Source: Kiloniella sp. EL199
GTDB taxonomy: Bacteria; Pseudomonadota; Alphaproteobacteria; Kiloniellales; Kiloniellaceae
Length of the DNA: 64,000 nucleotides
Direction of reading: 5' to 3'
Assembly (NCBI RefSeq): GCF_900313065.1
Contig: NZ_OMPU01000011.1
Span: 186,001 to 250,000, forward strand
This document shows, in pieces, positions 1-9,771 of the stretch (its first letter is position 1; each line of letters starts with the position of its first letter). A model generated the notes under the pieces. The model was not told the origin of the DNA and did not search any database. It saw nothing but the letters and a program-made list of their open reading frames with translations. The translations under genes were made by a program, and so were the position numbers.

Positions 1-94
1 CCTTTGTCTTTTTCAACATTGTTCTCGCACAAGCGATACTCGCCCTTCATCAGAACATGATGTATTTGTAAGTATATCAATTGAAGATCAACGA

Positions 95-895
95 TTACTG
101 CGTTGTTGGCTCTTTCCCAACAGTGGGGTCATAAGCGCCATCATCTTCAGATAAAGGATCAAAACCAACCGATACAAAATAAAGTCCCCAAGCTGGAGCC
201 ATCTCACCAGCCTGACCACGATCTTTTGCTTCCAAGACACGCTTCAAATCTTCTTTTGTCCACTTTCCAATCCCGACCTTTTTTAAAGATCCTGTGATGT
301 TACGCACCTGATGATAAAGAAATGAGCGGGCAGATAGTTCGATGCGAATTTCTTCACCATGTTGTGTAACAGAGATCCGGTTAATGGATTTCACCGGTGA
401 TTTCGCCTGACAATCCTTGGCACGAAAAGACGTAAAATCATGAACGCCGACCAGAATCTGAGCAGCTTCATGCATTGCCTGCACATCCAGTTTCTGGGGA
501 ACGAACCACGCTTTATTATGATCAAGAACAAGATGCGCCCGACGGTTTATGATGCGATAGAGATAACTGCGTTCCGTCGCAGAAAATCGTGCATGAAAAT
601 CATCATCGACAAACTCTGCGTCCAACACGGCGACCTTGGCCGGGCGAAGATGGAAATTAATCGCTTCCCTGACTTTGTGAGCAGGAAAATCCTTTTCCAA
701 GTCCACAGATGCAACCTGCCCAAGGGCATGCACACCACTATCAGTCCGTCCCGAAGCAAAAATCTGTACACGCTCACCACTGAATTTGAAGATTGCGTCT
801 TCCAAGACTTCCTGCACAGAGATCTGTTCTTTTTGGCGTTGCCAGCCAAAAAAATCTGTTCCGTCATATTCAATGGTAAGCTTATAGCGAGGCAT
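95..895 (-). CDS. truA: tRNA pseudouridine synthase A
   Basis: Converts uridines 38-40 of the tRNA anticodon stem-loop to pseudouridine in the cytoplasm. The 266-residue length is normal for TruA. The N-terminal strand with EYDGTDFFGWQRQ and the catalytic motif GRTDSGVHA (nucleophile Asp at about residue 52) are both present. The start codon overlaps the stop of fmt by one base (TAATG), so translation is probably coupled. It is the last gene of def-fmt-truA, an order seen in many proteobacteria. The identification rests on clear family motifs. Confidence 0.96.
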   Translation of the reverse strand: MPRYKLTIEYDGTDFFGWQRQKEQISVQEVLEDAIFKFSGERVQIFASGRTDSGVHALGQVASVDLEKDFPAHKVREAINFHLRPAKVAVLDAEFVDDDFHARFSATERSYLYRIINRRAHLVLDHNKAWFVPQKLDVQAMHEAAQILVGVHDFTSFRAKDCQAKSPVKSINRISVTQHGEEIRIELSARSFLYHQVRNITGSLKKVGIGKWTKEDLKRVLEAKDRGQAGEMAPAWGLYFVSVGFDPLSEDDGAYDPTVGKEPTTQ

Positions 896-1848
896 TATTC
901 GCCCTTAACCTCAGATACTTGAGATAAATTTACTCCCTTTTTGAGAGGAAACCCATTCAAGAATGCCTTTCGATCCATCACGCCTTTACCCGGACGCTGT
1001 AATCTCTCAATCCGCAGAGCATTTTTGCCACAGGCAACCAATAGATCATTATCAAGTAAAGTTCCCGGCACAGGGTTTCCAGCACTCTCAACAAAAGAAA
1101 CTTCCTGAACCTTAAAACGATCCCCCTGATAAGTGAAATGTACGCCCGGCCACGGCGTCAAGGCACGTACTTTACGTTCAAGGTTTTGTGCAGGTTGTCC
1201 CCAATCCAATTCGCTTTCATCACGAGATAATTTTTGAGCGTAAGTTACGCCGTCTTCGGGTTGAGGGGTCGGCACCAAAGCACCACTCTCTAGTCCGCCA
1301 AGAGCTTCAACAATCAACTTACCTCCAAGAGCAGACAGCGCATCGTGCAACGAGGATGCCGTTGTTGTGGATGTAATATCAATCCGACCTTCGAGAATAA
1401 CATCGCCAGCGTCAAGCTCTTCAACCATTTGCATAATACAGACACCGCTTTCAGCATCACCAGCTTCTATCGCCCTTTGAATAGGTGCCGCCCCGCGCCA
1501 ACGCGGCAACAACGAGGCATGTACATTTATACATCCCATTTTCGGTGCATAAAGGGCTTCTGTCGGCAGGATCAAGCCATAGGCAACCACCACAGCCACA
1601 TCAGCGTTATGATTTCTGAAAGCGTCCTGAACATCAGAACTTCTGAATGTTTTGGGTGTAAACACGGGCCACCCCTGATCAGCAGCGTAAGCATGAACAG
1701 GTGATAGCTTCTCTTTCTGGCCTCGTCCTGCCGGGCGCGGCGGTTGACTGTAGACAGCAACAATCTCGTGCCCGTTTTCCGCCAGGGACCGTAAACAAGG
1801 AACAGAAAAATCCGGGGTTCCCATAAAAACGATGCGTAATGGTTTCAT
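895..1848 (-). CDS. fmt: methionyl-tRNA formyltransferase
   Basis: Formylates the amino group of initiator Met-tRNA using 10-formyl-tetrahydrofolate. The protein is 317 residues from the chosen ATG at 1848. The open frame runs further upstream, but only this ATG gives the family N-terminus (IVFMGTPDFSV), and an AAGGA ribosome site lies 8 bases before it. Catalytic residues are visible: Asn108 and His110 in the N-x-H motif before SLLPRWRGAAPIQ, and Asp146 in ELDAGDV. It lies 76 bases after def and overlaps truA by one base, so the three genes probably form one operon. Confidence 0.96.
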   Translation of the reverse strand: MKPLRIVFMGTPDFSVPCLRSLAENGHEIVAVYSQPPRPAGRGQKEKLSPVHAYAADQGWPVFTPKTFRSSDVQDAFRNHNADVAVVVAYGLILPTEALYAPKMGCINVHASLLPRWRGAAPIQRAIEAGDAESGVCIMQMVEELDAGDVILEGRIDITSTTTASSLHDALSALGGKLIVEALGGLESGALVPTPQPEDGVTYAQKLSRDESELDWGQPAQNLERKVRALTPWPGVHFTYQGDRFKVQEVSFVESAGNPVPGTLLDNDLLVACGKNALRIERLQRPGKGVMDRKAFLNGFPLKKGVNLSQVSEVKGE

Positions 1849-1924
1849 CCCATATTCCTTATTTTCTTTGATCGTGCTATTTTGAAAAGTCCGATTGTGG
1901 GAGTGATGAACACGAAGCAGGCTG

Positions 1925-2443
1925 TTATCCCGCAGCCTTGGCCGCAATGACTTTCTTTAATTTTTTCATGATCATGCCACGCTTTAGCTTTGAGATATGA
2001 TCGACAAAAAGCACGCCATCAAGATGATCAATCTCGTGCTGGATACAAGTTGCCAAAAGACCATCTGCCTCAAGCTCAACCTTTTTTCCTGCCTCATCAA
2101 GGTAGGTCATTTTGATGGCGGTCGGACGTTCCACATCAGCGTATTGTTCCGGTAAAGAAAGACAGCCTTCCTGATAAACCGAATATTCGTCTGATTCCCA
2201 TGTAACTTCAGGATTTACCATGCAATAAGGCTGATTTTCTTCTTTATCATCACTGACATCAACAACAATAACCCGCTTGGTCACACCAACCTGACAAGCG
2301 GCAAGACCAATACCCGGTGCTTTATACATTGTTTCCAACATATTGGTCAGTAGCTCACGAATTTCATCGTTCACTTCTTTAACAGGCTCACAAACGGTCT
2401 TCAAAACCGGATCCGGGGCAATGACGATATCAAGAATAGCCAT
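1925..2443 (-). CDS. def: peptide deformylase
   Basis: Metalloenzyme that removes the formyl group from nascent proteins, the step that follows Fmt-dependent initiation. All three family motifs are present: GIGLAACQ (residues 45-51), EGCLSLP with metal ligand Cys94, and QHEIDH with His136, Glu137 and His140. The length of 172 residues is typical of bacterial type 1 enzymes. It is the first gene of the def-fmt-truA run and is divergent from rmuC. Confidence 0.96.
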   Translation of the reverse strand: MAILDIVIAPDPVLKTVCEPVKEVNDEIRELLTNMLETMYKAPGIGLAACQVGVTKRVIVVDVSDDKEENQPYCMVNPEVTWESDEYSVYQEGCLSLPEQYADVERPTAIKMTYLDEAGKKVELEADGLLATCIQHEIDHLDGVLFVDHISKLKRGMIMKKLKKVIAAKAAG

Positions 2444-2648
2444 GATTTCTCGCTATTTTCACATATTGAAGTTGATATGCTGATGCCTCTGAATTGATAA
2501 GCTTCAGCTCTTTTCTCTTAGGTATTGCCTCATTGCCGTCAGGTCAAGCAAAGCCTGAGGCAAAAGCCCCTACTGACTAAGTCCACAAGCCCATGTTAGA
2601 CTTATCCTCGAATCGCGAAATGCTCTTTTACACTCAATTGGATAACCT

Positions 2649-4157
2649 ATGGATCTCACTGTTCTCCTGATTGGCGGCACTGCCGGTTTCGGCATCGCAC
2701 TTATTATCGGTCTTCTTTTAAACCTTAAAACCAGAGGGCAGGTATCTGAACTTGGTGCGTTAAACCAAAGCCTTGCAGACAGGAAGCAAGAACTCTCTCA
2801 AGAGCTGGAAAAGCAACAGATTGAATATACAAAACTACGCACGGAGCGTGAAGAATTACACGAGGCCTATATCGATGCGACAACTCGTGCTGCCACTGAA
2901 GAACAGAAAGCATCGCGCATTCCGGAATTGACCGATCAAATAAAAACTCTTGAACAGGACAATCTGAATTTACGAAATCTGATGGCGCGATTAGACGCTG
3001 AAAAAGCTGAAATGCGGACAATGCTCGCGAAAGAACGTGAAGCACAAACAGAGAAGCTACAGATTCTCGACGAAGCGCGAATAAAACTTACTGAACAGTT
3101 TGAAAACCTCGCTAATCGAATTCTAGACGAGAAGTCACAGAAATTTACCGAGCAAAACAAAAAAGGGTTGGAAACGCTTTTAAACCCCTTGAAAGAAAAT
3201 ATTCAGGGTTTTCAGAAACGTGTTGAAGAAACCTATGACAAGGAATCAAAAGAACGCTTTTCTCTGCATAAAGAAGTTCAAAGACTGGCAGACCTGAATA
3301 AACAAGTCAGCGAAGATACCAATAATCTGACCAAGGCGCTCAAAGGACAAAGCCAAACCCAGGGCGCCTGGGGCGAAATGATTTTGGAAATGGTTCTAGA
3401 GAAGTCCGGCCTGAGTAAAGGGCGAGAATACGACGTTCAACAATCGATGAATACAGAAGAAGGAAAACGTTATCGCCCTGATGTCATCGTTCACCTGCCC
3501 AACGGCAAAGACATTGTGATTGATTCAAAAGTATCCCTGACCGCATACGAACGGTTTCATTCCTCTGAAGATGAAGATCAAAAAAGCATTGCCCTTTCCG
3601 AACATGTCACGTCGATCCAAAATCACGTCAAAGACCTGTCGCAAAAATCCTATCACGATCTGGAAACTATTCGTTCCCTTGATTACGTCCTGCTCTTTAT
3701 GCCAATCGAAGGGGCTTTCAGTGCTGCTGTTCAGCGTCAGCCCGATCTGGTCGGACAAGCCTTGGAAAAGAATGTTGTCATCGTGACCCCCTCCACGCTA
3801 TTGCTCGCCCTGAGAACGGTCGAAAATATCTGGCGTTATGAGGATCAAAACCAGAATGCTCAGAAAATTGCCGAAAGAGCAGGGAAACTCTATGACAAGT
3901 TTGTTGGGTTTGCAGAAGATTTGAACAAAGTGGGTGATTTTCTGACCAAAGCCCAGCATAGCCATGATGAAGCCTTCAAAAAACTTTCCAATGGCCGAGG
4001 CAATATCGTCAAGCAGGTTGATCAACTTCAAAAAATGGGCGCAAAAACCAATAAAACTCTGCCAGGCAATCTGACAGAGTTTCTGGAAAGTGACGATTCA
4101 GGAGATATTCAGCAAGCAGAACAAACACTTCTCGCTGATGATCTGTCTGATCGATAG
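2649..4157 (+). CDS. rmuC: DNA recombination protein RmuC homolog
   Basis: RmuC proteins limit inversions between short repeats and have a nuclease-like domain; their exact activity is unsettled. This 502-residue protein has one N-terminal membrane helix (about residues 4-25), then a long charged coiled coil to about residue 230. The conserved RmuC core follows, with GAWGEMILE, RPDVIVHLPNGKDIVIDSK and PSTLLLALRTV. It stands alone on the + strand and ends 30 bases from the convergent DUF4139 gene. No strong ribosome site is visible. Confidence 0.93.
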   Translation: MDLTVLLIGGTAGFGIALIIGLLLNLKTRGQVSELGALNQSLADRKQELSQELEKQQIEYTKLRTEREELHEAYIDATTRAATEEQKASRIPELTDQIKTLEQDNLNLRNLMARLDAEKAEMRTMLAKEREAQTEKLQILDEARIKLTEQFENLANRILDEKSQKFTEQNKKGLETLLNPLKENIQGFQKRVEETYDKESKERFSLHKEVQRLADLNKQVSEDTNNLTKALKGQSQTQGAWGEMILEMVLEKSGLSKGREYDVQQSMNTEEGKRYRPDVIVHLPNGKDIVIDSKVSLTAYERFHSSEDEDQKSIALSEHVTSIQNHVKDLSQKSYHDLETIRSLDYVLLFMPIEGAFSAAVQRQPDLVGQALEKNVVIVTPSTLLLALRTVENIWRYEDQNQNAQKIAERAGKLYDKFVGFAEDLNKVGDFLTKAQHSHDEAFKKLSNGRGNIVKQVDQLQKMGAKTNKTLPGNLTEFLESDDSGDIQQAEQTLLADDLSDR

Positions 4158-4187
4158 GTCAATCATTCATGATGCTGAATTAAAGAT

Positions 4188-5621
4188 CTACTCATTAGAA
4201 ACCCGAAGTTTATAGTCAAAAGAGGCTTTACCTTCAGCAGGGATTTCAAGGGTCCAGATAATTTTGTTCGCCGACTTTTTCTCATGTTTGAGGCTTTCGT
4301 TCAAAATCTTCCAGTTTCGGGGCATATTTCCGACAACGTCAACAGACACTGCCTTGTCACCACTATTCCTTAGAGTAATTTCCTGGGTAAGCTGATAGCT
4401 ACTACGAGAGAGATTTTCATAGGATAGCTGCTTGCCGCTTCCGGTCACCTGATTGGCAGAGCCAATAACCAATTCAACCTCTTCGCCTTTGGGGACTGCT
4501 CTCATATGCTCTTCACCCATGAAAATGGATGAATTTGCGTCTTTAACCTGTTGATAAACGCGGATCGTGCCCTCGGGAAGTGGTTGCCCCAACCCTTTAT
4601 CGTCCGTGTTTTCTGTTTTCAAAACAATGTCAGCTTGCTGACGGCCTGTTTCATCCGCACCGGGATAGGGTTGGATCAACTGTCGAAAACGATAACGTTT
4701 TTCAATTTCAACAGCATCATTTTCAAGCAACGTCACCTGTTTTGTTTCGACGCCACCAATATCAATCTTATCCGGTAGGCGATAGACATCCCGATCAGCC
4801 ACAGACTGTCGTTGAGGCGCTACAGCTTTTGCCTTTGAGTACATCATATCGCTCTCTGCGCTCATCATTGCCATCCGTGGCGCAGGGGCAGGCTGAACAC
4901 GCTGGACATTACCAGCGACCAATCGAACATCAGCATCAACGAACTCAACGCCTGTTTGATTTGTCAAAGTTGCCATCGCCTTCAATGATAATTTCTCACC
5001 CGTGGGATCCAGATCCGCAACATAAGTGACCCGCCAATCCAGACCACCAGTCAGGTAAGTCAATTTAAGATCTTTCTCCCCACCCTTTGTACTATCAATA
5101 ACAGCAAGTAGTGTAGGACCTGCCCTTAAACCTTCGGGAATTGAATCATATACTAGACGTCCCGAAACCCCGGTTTCAATTTTACCGTCAATCCTGAGCA
5201 CGACACCTTCACGAACAGCCAATACATCTGCTTTTAATTCGTGTTCTTCGCCCGTTTCCGGATTGGTACGAATCAAGGTTACGGTTTTACCTAAAGAGGC
5301 TTCCAATAATCGTTGTGGAGAGAGGATTTGTTGATCGAGACGCTGCTCCCGAACACGAACCCCCTCTCCGGCAATGAAAAGGCTATCAAGTAAAAGATGC
5401 GGGCTGACATCTTCCAATGCCAAAGTACTGCCACCAGCTGACAATTTACTACGGCGTGTCTGACTCACTTGCCCTAGATTATTACTGTAGAAAACCAACT
5501 CGGTAGATTGATTAGCATCTTCGCCAATTGGAATTTCCTGGGCAACCGCAAGGCTACTACTCGCCAAAACAGTTGCACCAACAAGATAGCTTGTTTGTAA
5601 AAATTTAGAAATAATAGTCAT
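4188..5621 (-). CDS. exported DUF4139 domain protein
   Basis: A 477-residue protein with a clear N-terminal signal peptide ending near ASSSLAVAQ, so it is probably periplasmic or surface-exposed. The C-terminal half has the DUF4139 pattern: a GGLDWRVTYVADL segment, beta-rich repeats, and a closing stretch with NMPRNWKI and FDYKLRVSN. The biochemical role of this family is not established. An AAGG ribosome site sits about 8 bases before the ATG. It is followed on the same strand by nothing obviously related, so function stays open. Confidence 0.8.
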   Translation of the reverse strand: MTIISKFLQTSYLVGATVLASSSLAVAQEIPIGEDANQSTELVFYSNNLGQVSQTRRSKLSAGGSTLALEDVSPHLLLDSLFIAGEGVRVREQRLDQQILSPQRLLEASLGKTVTLIRTNPETGEEHELKADVLAVREGVVLRIDGKIETGVSGRLVYDSIPEGLRAGPTLLAVIDSTKGGEKDLKLTYLTGGLDWRVTYVADLDPTGEKLSLKAMATLTNQTGVEFVDADVRLVAGNVQRVQPAPAPRMAMMSAESDMMYSKAKAVAPQRQSVADRDVYRLPDKIDIGGVETKQVTLLENDAVEIEKRYRFRQLIQPYPGADETGRQQADIVLKTENTDDKGLGQPLPEGTIRVYQQVKDANSSIFMGEEHMRAVPKGEEVELVIGSANQVTGSGKQLSYENLSRSSYQLTQEITLRNSGDKAVSVDVVGNMPRNWKILNESLKHEKKSANKIIWTLEIPAEGKASFDYKLRVSNE

Positions 5622-5706
5622 CTCTGCGCCTTAGCAAGGTAATAATAGAAGTATCAACAGTACCATCAGATTGGGACAAGAAGATGTCACCATTAAGGTT
5701 TAAAAA

Positions 5707-6273
5707 CTATGAGAAAGAAAAGCTCTTGGAAAAGTCCATGATCTCATTCTCAGAAGGACGATTGGCGCCACATTCGTACCCGGAAAGATATCCGCTTGGT
5801 TTCCCTGTTTCGATAAATCCAGCTACAGTTTTCTCGGGTATAGATTGCAGAAATGTCCAACACTCTTGATTGGCATCATTTTTCACATCCGCATAATAAA
5901 ACTTACCATATTTGTTTCGGACAGTTCGAACATCACTGGCTGAAATCTTTTTCCCACTTTCTTTAAATGCGTTCCACCCTTCCATAAAGGTGCCAAATTT
6001 CTGAGGGGATGTTTCTTCGCGAAAATGATATGCATGACCAGCAGTTTCAACAAACAGAGAACCGTTTTTCCATTCCCAATGTTCTTGATAAGCGCCATTG
6101 TAAGATAATTTTCTGGCAAACAGTTCGGTCGGTTTGGAAGGTTCCCATTCCAGCATCGCCTCATGATGTGGAATAGACTCCCAATCGCTCCAATACTCCT
6201 TATTGCCTGTCGTCTGGCAAGCAGCGAGAACTAATAATGAAACTCCTGATAAAGATAATACAATTTTAGACAT
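5707..6273 (-). CDS. putative lipoprotein of unknown function
   Basis: From the ATG at 6273 the protein is 188 residues and starts with a lipoprotein signal peptide whose lipobox is LVLAACQ. The longer upstream reading would bury this signal, and a GGGG ribosome site precedes the chosen ATG, which decides the start. The mature part is hydrophilic, rich in Trp and Tyr, with two late cysteines (around ECW and YECG). I do not recognise the family. It lies just downstream of the MITE-like element in genome order, with its own promoter region. Confidence 0.65.
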   Translation of the reverse strand: MSKIVLSLSGVSLLVLAACQTTGNKEYWSDWESIPHHEAMLEWEPSKPTELFARKLSYNGAYQEHWEWKNGSLFVETAGHAYHFREETSPQKFGTFMEGWNAFKESGKKISASDVRTVRNKYGKFYYADVKNDANQECWTFLQSIPEKTVAGFIETGKPSGYLSGYECGANRPSENEIMDFSKSFSFS

Positions 6274-6383
6274 GTAACCCCACAAATATAATAGACAAAC
6301 TTCGGCATCTATTGTCGTAATGAGTATTATATCTGCTTGCAATCACTAATTGAGGTTCAATAAAACGATAACCTATTTATTAA

Positions 6384-6566
6384 AGAGACCTCAGCAAAAC
6401 GATCCACACTGAGAAAAAAACCGAAATAGTATTTGGCACGAGTTAATTCACGCAAACATATCAAGATCAAAAAGAGAACAAATGAGAGCCAACTGGCAAA
6501 AATTATGCAAATCAACTCATAGTTTTATAATGAACGTAACCGCTGTAGAGTTTTGCTGAGGTCTCT
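6384..6566. mobile_element. MITE-like element, about 183 bp
   Basis: Two 17-base perfect inverted repeats bound this gene-free stretch: AGAGACCTCAGCAAAAC at 6384-6400 and its complement at 6550-6566. Each is flanked by a direct TAA (6381-6383 and 6567-6569), a plausible 3-bp target duplication. Termini reading GAGACC...GCAAAAC resemble those of IS5-family insertion sequences, some of which duplicate TNA; that link is from memory of the family. No transposase frame lies inside, so it would need a full-length relative to move. It ends 6 bases from the recR stop codon. Confidence 0.75.
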
Positions 6567-6575
6567 TAAAATGAT

Positions 6576-7172
6576 TTAGCTCGTTGATCGCCGAGCTTTC
6601 AACGCAGCAGTAAGAGTTCCATCATCCAAATAATCCAGACTTCCCCCGACAGGTACTCCGTGGGCCAATTTGGAAACATCAACTTCATACCCGGCCAGAC
6701 ATTCGGTTAGATAATGTCCTGTCGTTTGTCCATCTACTGTGGCGCTCAGAGCAAGAATAATTTCCTGCACATGCGCTTCACCAGCTCGATCCAACAGCTG
6801 ATTAACATTAAGTTGTGCCGGACCACGCCCATCTAGGGCGGATAATGTTCCACCCAAGACGTGATACAACCCTTTAAAGGCACCGCTTCGCTCCAAAGCC
6901 CAGAGATCACCGACCTCTTCAACCACACAGATTTTACTGTGATCTCTTTTCGGGCTCTGACAAATGGCACAGGGGTTTTCTGTGTCGAGATTACCGCAAG
7001 TCTGACAGTTTGTAATGCTAGAGGCAGCGTCAGTCATTGCTTTGGCCAGCGGTAACATCAAACTCTCGCGCTTTTTCATCAAAAAAAGCACAGTCCTTCG
7101 CGCTGACCTGGGCCCCAGTCCCGGTAAGCGCGAAAGAAGCTGTGTCAGGCGATCAATCTCGGTTTTAGCCAT
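6576..7172 (-). CDS. recR: recombination mediator RecR
   Basis: Helps load RecA at gapped DNA together with RecF and RecO. The 198-residue length fits RecR. An N-terminal helix-hairpin-helix ([11 protein letters not shown]), a four-cysteine zinc motif (CQTCG...CAIC, about residues 57-72) and a Toprim domain starting at ICVVEEVGD are visible. It is the last gene of dnaX-ybaB-recR, with 10 bases between ybaB and its start. The MITE-like element sits immediately after its stop and may supply the transcript end. Confidence 0.95.
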   Translation of the reverse strand: MAKTEIDRLTQLLSRLPGLGPRSARRTVLFLMKKRESLMLPLAKAMTDAASSITNCQTCGNLDTENPCAICQSPKRDHSKICVVEEVGDLWALERSGAFKGLYHVLGGTLSALDGRGPAQLNVNQLLDRAGEAHVQEIILALSATVDGQTTGHYLTECLAGYEVDVSKLAHGVPVGGSLDYLDDGTLTAALKARRSTS

Positions 7173-7182
7173 GCACGCAGAC

Positions 7183-7506
7183 CTAGAAAGGTAATTTCAT
7201 GCCAGCAGGAAGGTTAAGACCGCCGGTCACGTCCTGCATTTTTTCCTGTGTGGTCGCTTCGACTTTTGAACTTGCATCATTCACAGCAGCCAAAATCAAG
7301 TCTTCAAGAACTTCGACATCATCCGCATTAACAAGCGATGGATCGATTTTGATAGAACGGAGATTATATTTGCCACTCATAACTACCTTGACCATACCAG
7401 CACCGGCAGCACCCTCGATTTCCAAGTCAGCCAACGCTTCTTGCATTTCCGCCATTTTGCTCTGCATCTGCTGAGCTTGCTTCATTAAGCCGGCCAGATT
7501 TTTCAT
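7183..7506 (-). CDS. YbaB/EbfC family nucleoid-associated protein
   Basis: Small DNA-binding protein of 107 residues, normal for the family. It starts with an amphipathic helix rich in Met, Gln and Lys ([18 protein letters not shown]), followed by the beta-rich core ([18 protein letters not shown]). The start codon overlaps the dnaX stop by one base (TGATG), which implies coupled translation. The conserved position between dnaX and recR supports the call. Confidence 0.93.
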   Translation of the reverse strand: MKNLAGLMKQAQQMQSKMAEMQEALADLEIEGAAGAGMVKVVMSGKYNLRSIKIDPSLVNADDVEVLEDLILAAVNDASSKVEATTQEKMQDVTGGLNLPAGMKLPF

Positions 7507-9413
7507 CAGATTTCATCTCCATTATTAAGGCGCTGTAGTAATTCCGCATCATCAAGATCCGGATCTTCCATATCTGGGTCCATGATCTGATCAATCAAGG
7601 ACTTTTCATCCACGCCTTCTACTACATAGTTGTCAGGCATCAAGCCTTTTCGGCTGATTAGTTTCGTGCCCGGGAATAATTTGAGGACAGATAAAACAAG
7701 CGGATCTTGCATCGCCTTATCATCAAGCGCCTGATTGATCTGCTTTTCCTGCGCCCGGATAGTATCAACGCCTTCTTTAGCCGTTTCGGTAACTTTCCAG
7801 GTTTCTCCCGTCCACTCGCTCAAATGACGTTGGATTTTTGCAGATAAATCACGGGGCGCATTCTCAGCAGGTTTATACTCTATTTCGCCCGGGATAAAGC
7901 GAATCAGATGAACATCATTTCCCAAATAAGCAGACAAGATTCTCTCGCCCCGGTCTCGGGCCAGATTAATAACATCCCGGAAGGTTTTTGGTGATGCGTA
8001 AACCTCTTCTTCAAACTCGACATCCGGGGAAGTATTATCCACCACCAGTTCCGGTTTTGTTGCCGCACCTGATGAGACCGCGACACCCGGGTCCATGGCC
8101 ACAGCCTGACCAGTACCTGCTATCCCCCGCACAGATTTTGATGAACCCGTTGAGATTGTCGCGCCTTGGCCGCCAGCTTTATTTTGGACGCCACCAGCAG
8201 GGGCGTTACCCGCTGGAGCGTCCTGGAGCTTTTTTATGAGATCCCCCGGGGTTGGAAGGTTACTCGCATAAGCCAAACGGATAATAACCATTTCGGTTGC
8301 TTGCAACGGATGAGGTGCAATTTGAATTTCTCCCAATCCCTTCAGCAACATTTGCCAGGTTCGAGCCAGAAGAGGCATGGAAAGCTTTGCGCACATCTCC
8401 CCACCACGAACGCGCTCGGCTTCGGGGATACCCGGTGCTTCCAAAGTTTGGGGAACCAGTTTGGCACGGGTCAAAAGATGGCTCAGTTCCAATAGGTCCT
8501 TCATTACAACAAGAGGTTCAGCCCCCCCGTTATAAAGGTCGGACAAAATGTTCAAAGATTCCGGACAATCACCTTGCATCAACGCATCATAAAGATCGAA
8601 AATTCGGGTCCGATCTGCCATACCAAGCATATGGCGAATGGGCTCACTCTCGATCTTCTCCCCCCCTCCGAGGGCAATTGCCTGATCAAGAAGTGACAAT
8701 CCATCACGCGCAGAACCATCGGCAGCACGAGCAAGAAGACCAATGGCTTCTTGCTCAAATTCGATTTTCTCTTTCCCAAGGATCATTGTGAAAAGCTTAA
8801 TCAGCTCTTGATGTTCCAAACGTCTGAGATCAAAACGCTGACAACGTGAGAGAACGGTTACAGGTACTTTGCGAATCTCTGTCGTCGCAAAAATAAAGAC
8901 AACATGCTCAGGAGGTTCTTCCAGTGTTTTCAACAATGCATTAAAGGCACTGTTGGAAAGCATGTGAACCTCATCGATAATGTATACTTTCTTGCGCGCA
9001 GAGACTGGGCGATAACGTACAGATTCGATCAACTCGCGGATGTCACCCACGCCAGTACGGCTCGCCGCATCCATTTCCATCACATCAACATGACGATCTT
9101 GCGCAATCGATGTACAGCTCTCGCATACACTACATGGATCAGCCGTCGGGCCACTTTGTCCATCGACACCGATACAGTTCAACGCTTTGGCAATGATACG
9201 GGCTGATGTTGTCTTCCCAACACCGCGAACACCAGTTAAAATGAACGCATGGGCCAGACGATCTGTATCAATCGCATTCGTTATTGTTTGAACAAGTGCG
9301 TCCTGACCATAGAGATCACTGAAAGAGGCAGGTCGATACTTTCGCGCCAAGACCTGATAAGCTGCGGTGGATTCGTTTTCCGAGTCCGCTGATTCTGTAG
9401 AAATATCGCTCAT
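7506..9413 (-). CDS. dnaX: DNA polymerase III subunits tau (and probably gamma)
   Basis: Clamp-loader ATPase of the replicative polymerase. The full 635-residue reading (tau) has Walker A GVRGVGKT (61-68), a zinc motif CSVCESC (94-100) preceded by Cys80, the DEVH Walker B, and the SRC sensor in VLSRCQRFD. Domain IV-V sequence after about residue 440 is variable, as usual. At codons 393-395 a frameshift heptamer followed by a strong stem could yield a 402-residue gamma product (separate entry). The first residues are a Ser/Glu-rich tail. It is the first gene of dnaX-ybaB-recR. Confidence 0.96.
   Translation of the reverse strand: MSDISTESADSENESTAAYQVLARKYRPASFSDLYGQDALVQTITNAIDTDRLAHAFILTGVRGVGKTTSARIIAKALNCIGVDGQSGPTADPCSVCESCTSIAQDRHVDVMEMDAASRTGVGDIRELIESVRYRPVSARKKVYIIDEVHMLSNSAFNALLKTLEEPPEHVVFIFATTEIRKVPVTVLSRCQRFDLRRLEHQELIKLFTMILGKEKIEFEQEAIGLLARAADGSARDGLSLLDQAIALGGGEKIESEPIRHMLGMADRTRIFDLYDALMQGDCPESLNILSDLYNGGAEPLVVMKDLLELSHLLTRAKLVPQTLEAPGIPEAERVRGGEMCAKLSMPLLARTWQMLLKGLGEIQIAPHPLQATEMVIIRLAYASNLPTPGDLIKKLQDAPAGNAPAGGVQNKAGGQGATISTGSSKSVRGIAGTGQAVAMDPGVAVSSGAATKPELVVDNTSPDVEFEEEVYASPKTFRDVINLARDRGERILSAYLGNDVHLIRFIPGEIEYKPAENAPRDLSAKIQRHLSEWTGETWKVTETAKEGVDTIRAQEKQINQALDDKAMQDPLVLSVLKLFPGTKLISRKGLMPDNYVVEGVDEKSLIDQIMDPDMEDPDLDDAELLQRLNNGDEI
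8186..8247 (-). other. programmed -1 ribosomal frameshift signal in dnaX
   Basis: Read on the minus strand, the heptamer A AAA AAG (8235-8229) is in the correct phase: codons are ATA AAA AAG. A GGGGGA run lies 6 bases upstream (8247-8242) and could pair with 16S rRNA. Five bases downstream starts a stem: GGACGC (8223-8218) with GCGTCC (8191-8186), then CCAGC (8216-8212) with GCTGG (8198-8194), then GGG with CCC. In the -1 frame seven codons follow and a TAA stop occurs at 8208-8206. This matches the layout that makes gamma from E. coli dnaX. Confidence 0.8.
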
Positions 9414-9512
9414 ACTACTGCTAAATTTATCTCGATTAACCCCACTTTACCCCATTGAAGCATCAAGGCAATCATCCACAGCAAAGTTCTTGAAAAAGAG
9501 GTAATCAGGCAT

Positions 9513-9537
9513 AAAAAAACGAGCCAAAAGCTCGCTA
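9513..9537 (-). terminator. rho-independent terminator after ffs
   Basis: On the minus strand the stem CGAGC-TTTTG-GCTCG (9534-9520) is followed directly by a run of seven T. It lies about 30 bases beyond the end of the SRP RNA and upstream of dnaX, so it most likely ends the ffs transcript. Confidence 0.8.
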
Positions 9538-9564
9538 TTACAGTAACTTAGCATCAAGATAAAA

Positions 9565-9665
9565 GGTGAGAGGCTGAACCACGACCCGCGGCAAACTCGT
9601 TACGGCTGCTTCCTTCCGGACCTGACCGGGTTGGCGAGCGCTACGCCCATAGCCAACCTCTCGCC
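9565..9665 (-). ncRNA. ffs: signal recognition particle RNA (4.5S type)
   Basis: Scaffold RNA that binds Ffh and targets membrane proteins. The minus strand carries the universal tip GGTCAGGTCCGGAAGGAAGC (9628-9609) with its GGAA-type tetraloop region. The flanking sequences pair to give one long hairpin of about 100 bases, with GGCGAGAGG at the 5' end and CCTCTCACC at the 3' end. Ends are inferred from this pairing. A promoter and a terminator bracket it. Confidence 0.93.
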
Positions 9666-9668
9666 CCC

Positions 9669-9697
9669 TATATCGGACTTCTCTGCCTCGAACGCAA
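9669..9697 (-). promoter_or_regulatory. sigma-70 type promoter of ffs
   Basis: On the minus strand TTGCGT (9697-9692) and GATATA (9674-9669) are separated by exactly 17 bases, and the predicted RNA 5' end follows after a few G residues. The position just before ffs supports a housekeeping promoter. Confidence 0.55.
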
Positions 9698-9771
9698 GCC
9701 CTTTTGCAGGAAATTAATTTTCGTACACTCTAAATGTTTACAGATCGGCTTCTCTGGTACACCCTCTGGCC

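Noticed and set aside
440-922. 160-codon + strand open frame
   Set aside because: It lies entirely opposite truA, whose motifs are clear; no ribosome site or family features.
4580-5029. 149-codon + strand frame
   Set aside because: Shadow of the DUF4139 gene on the other strand.
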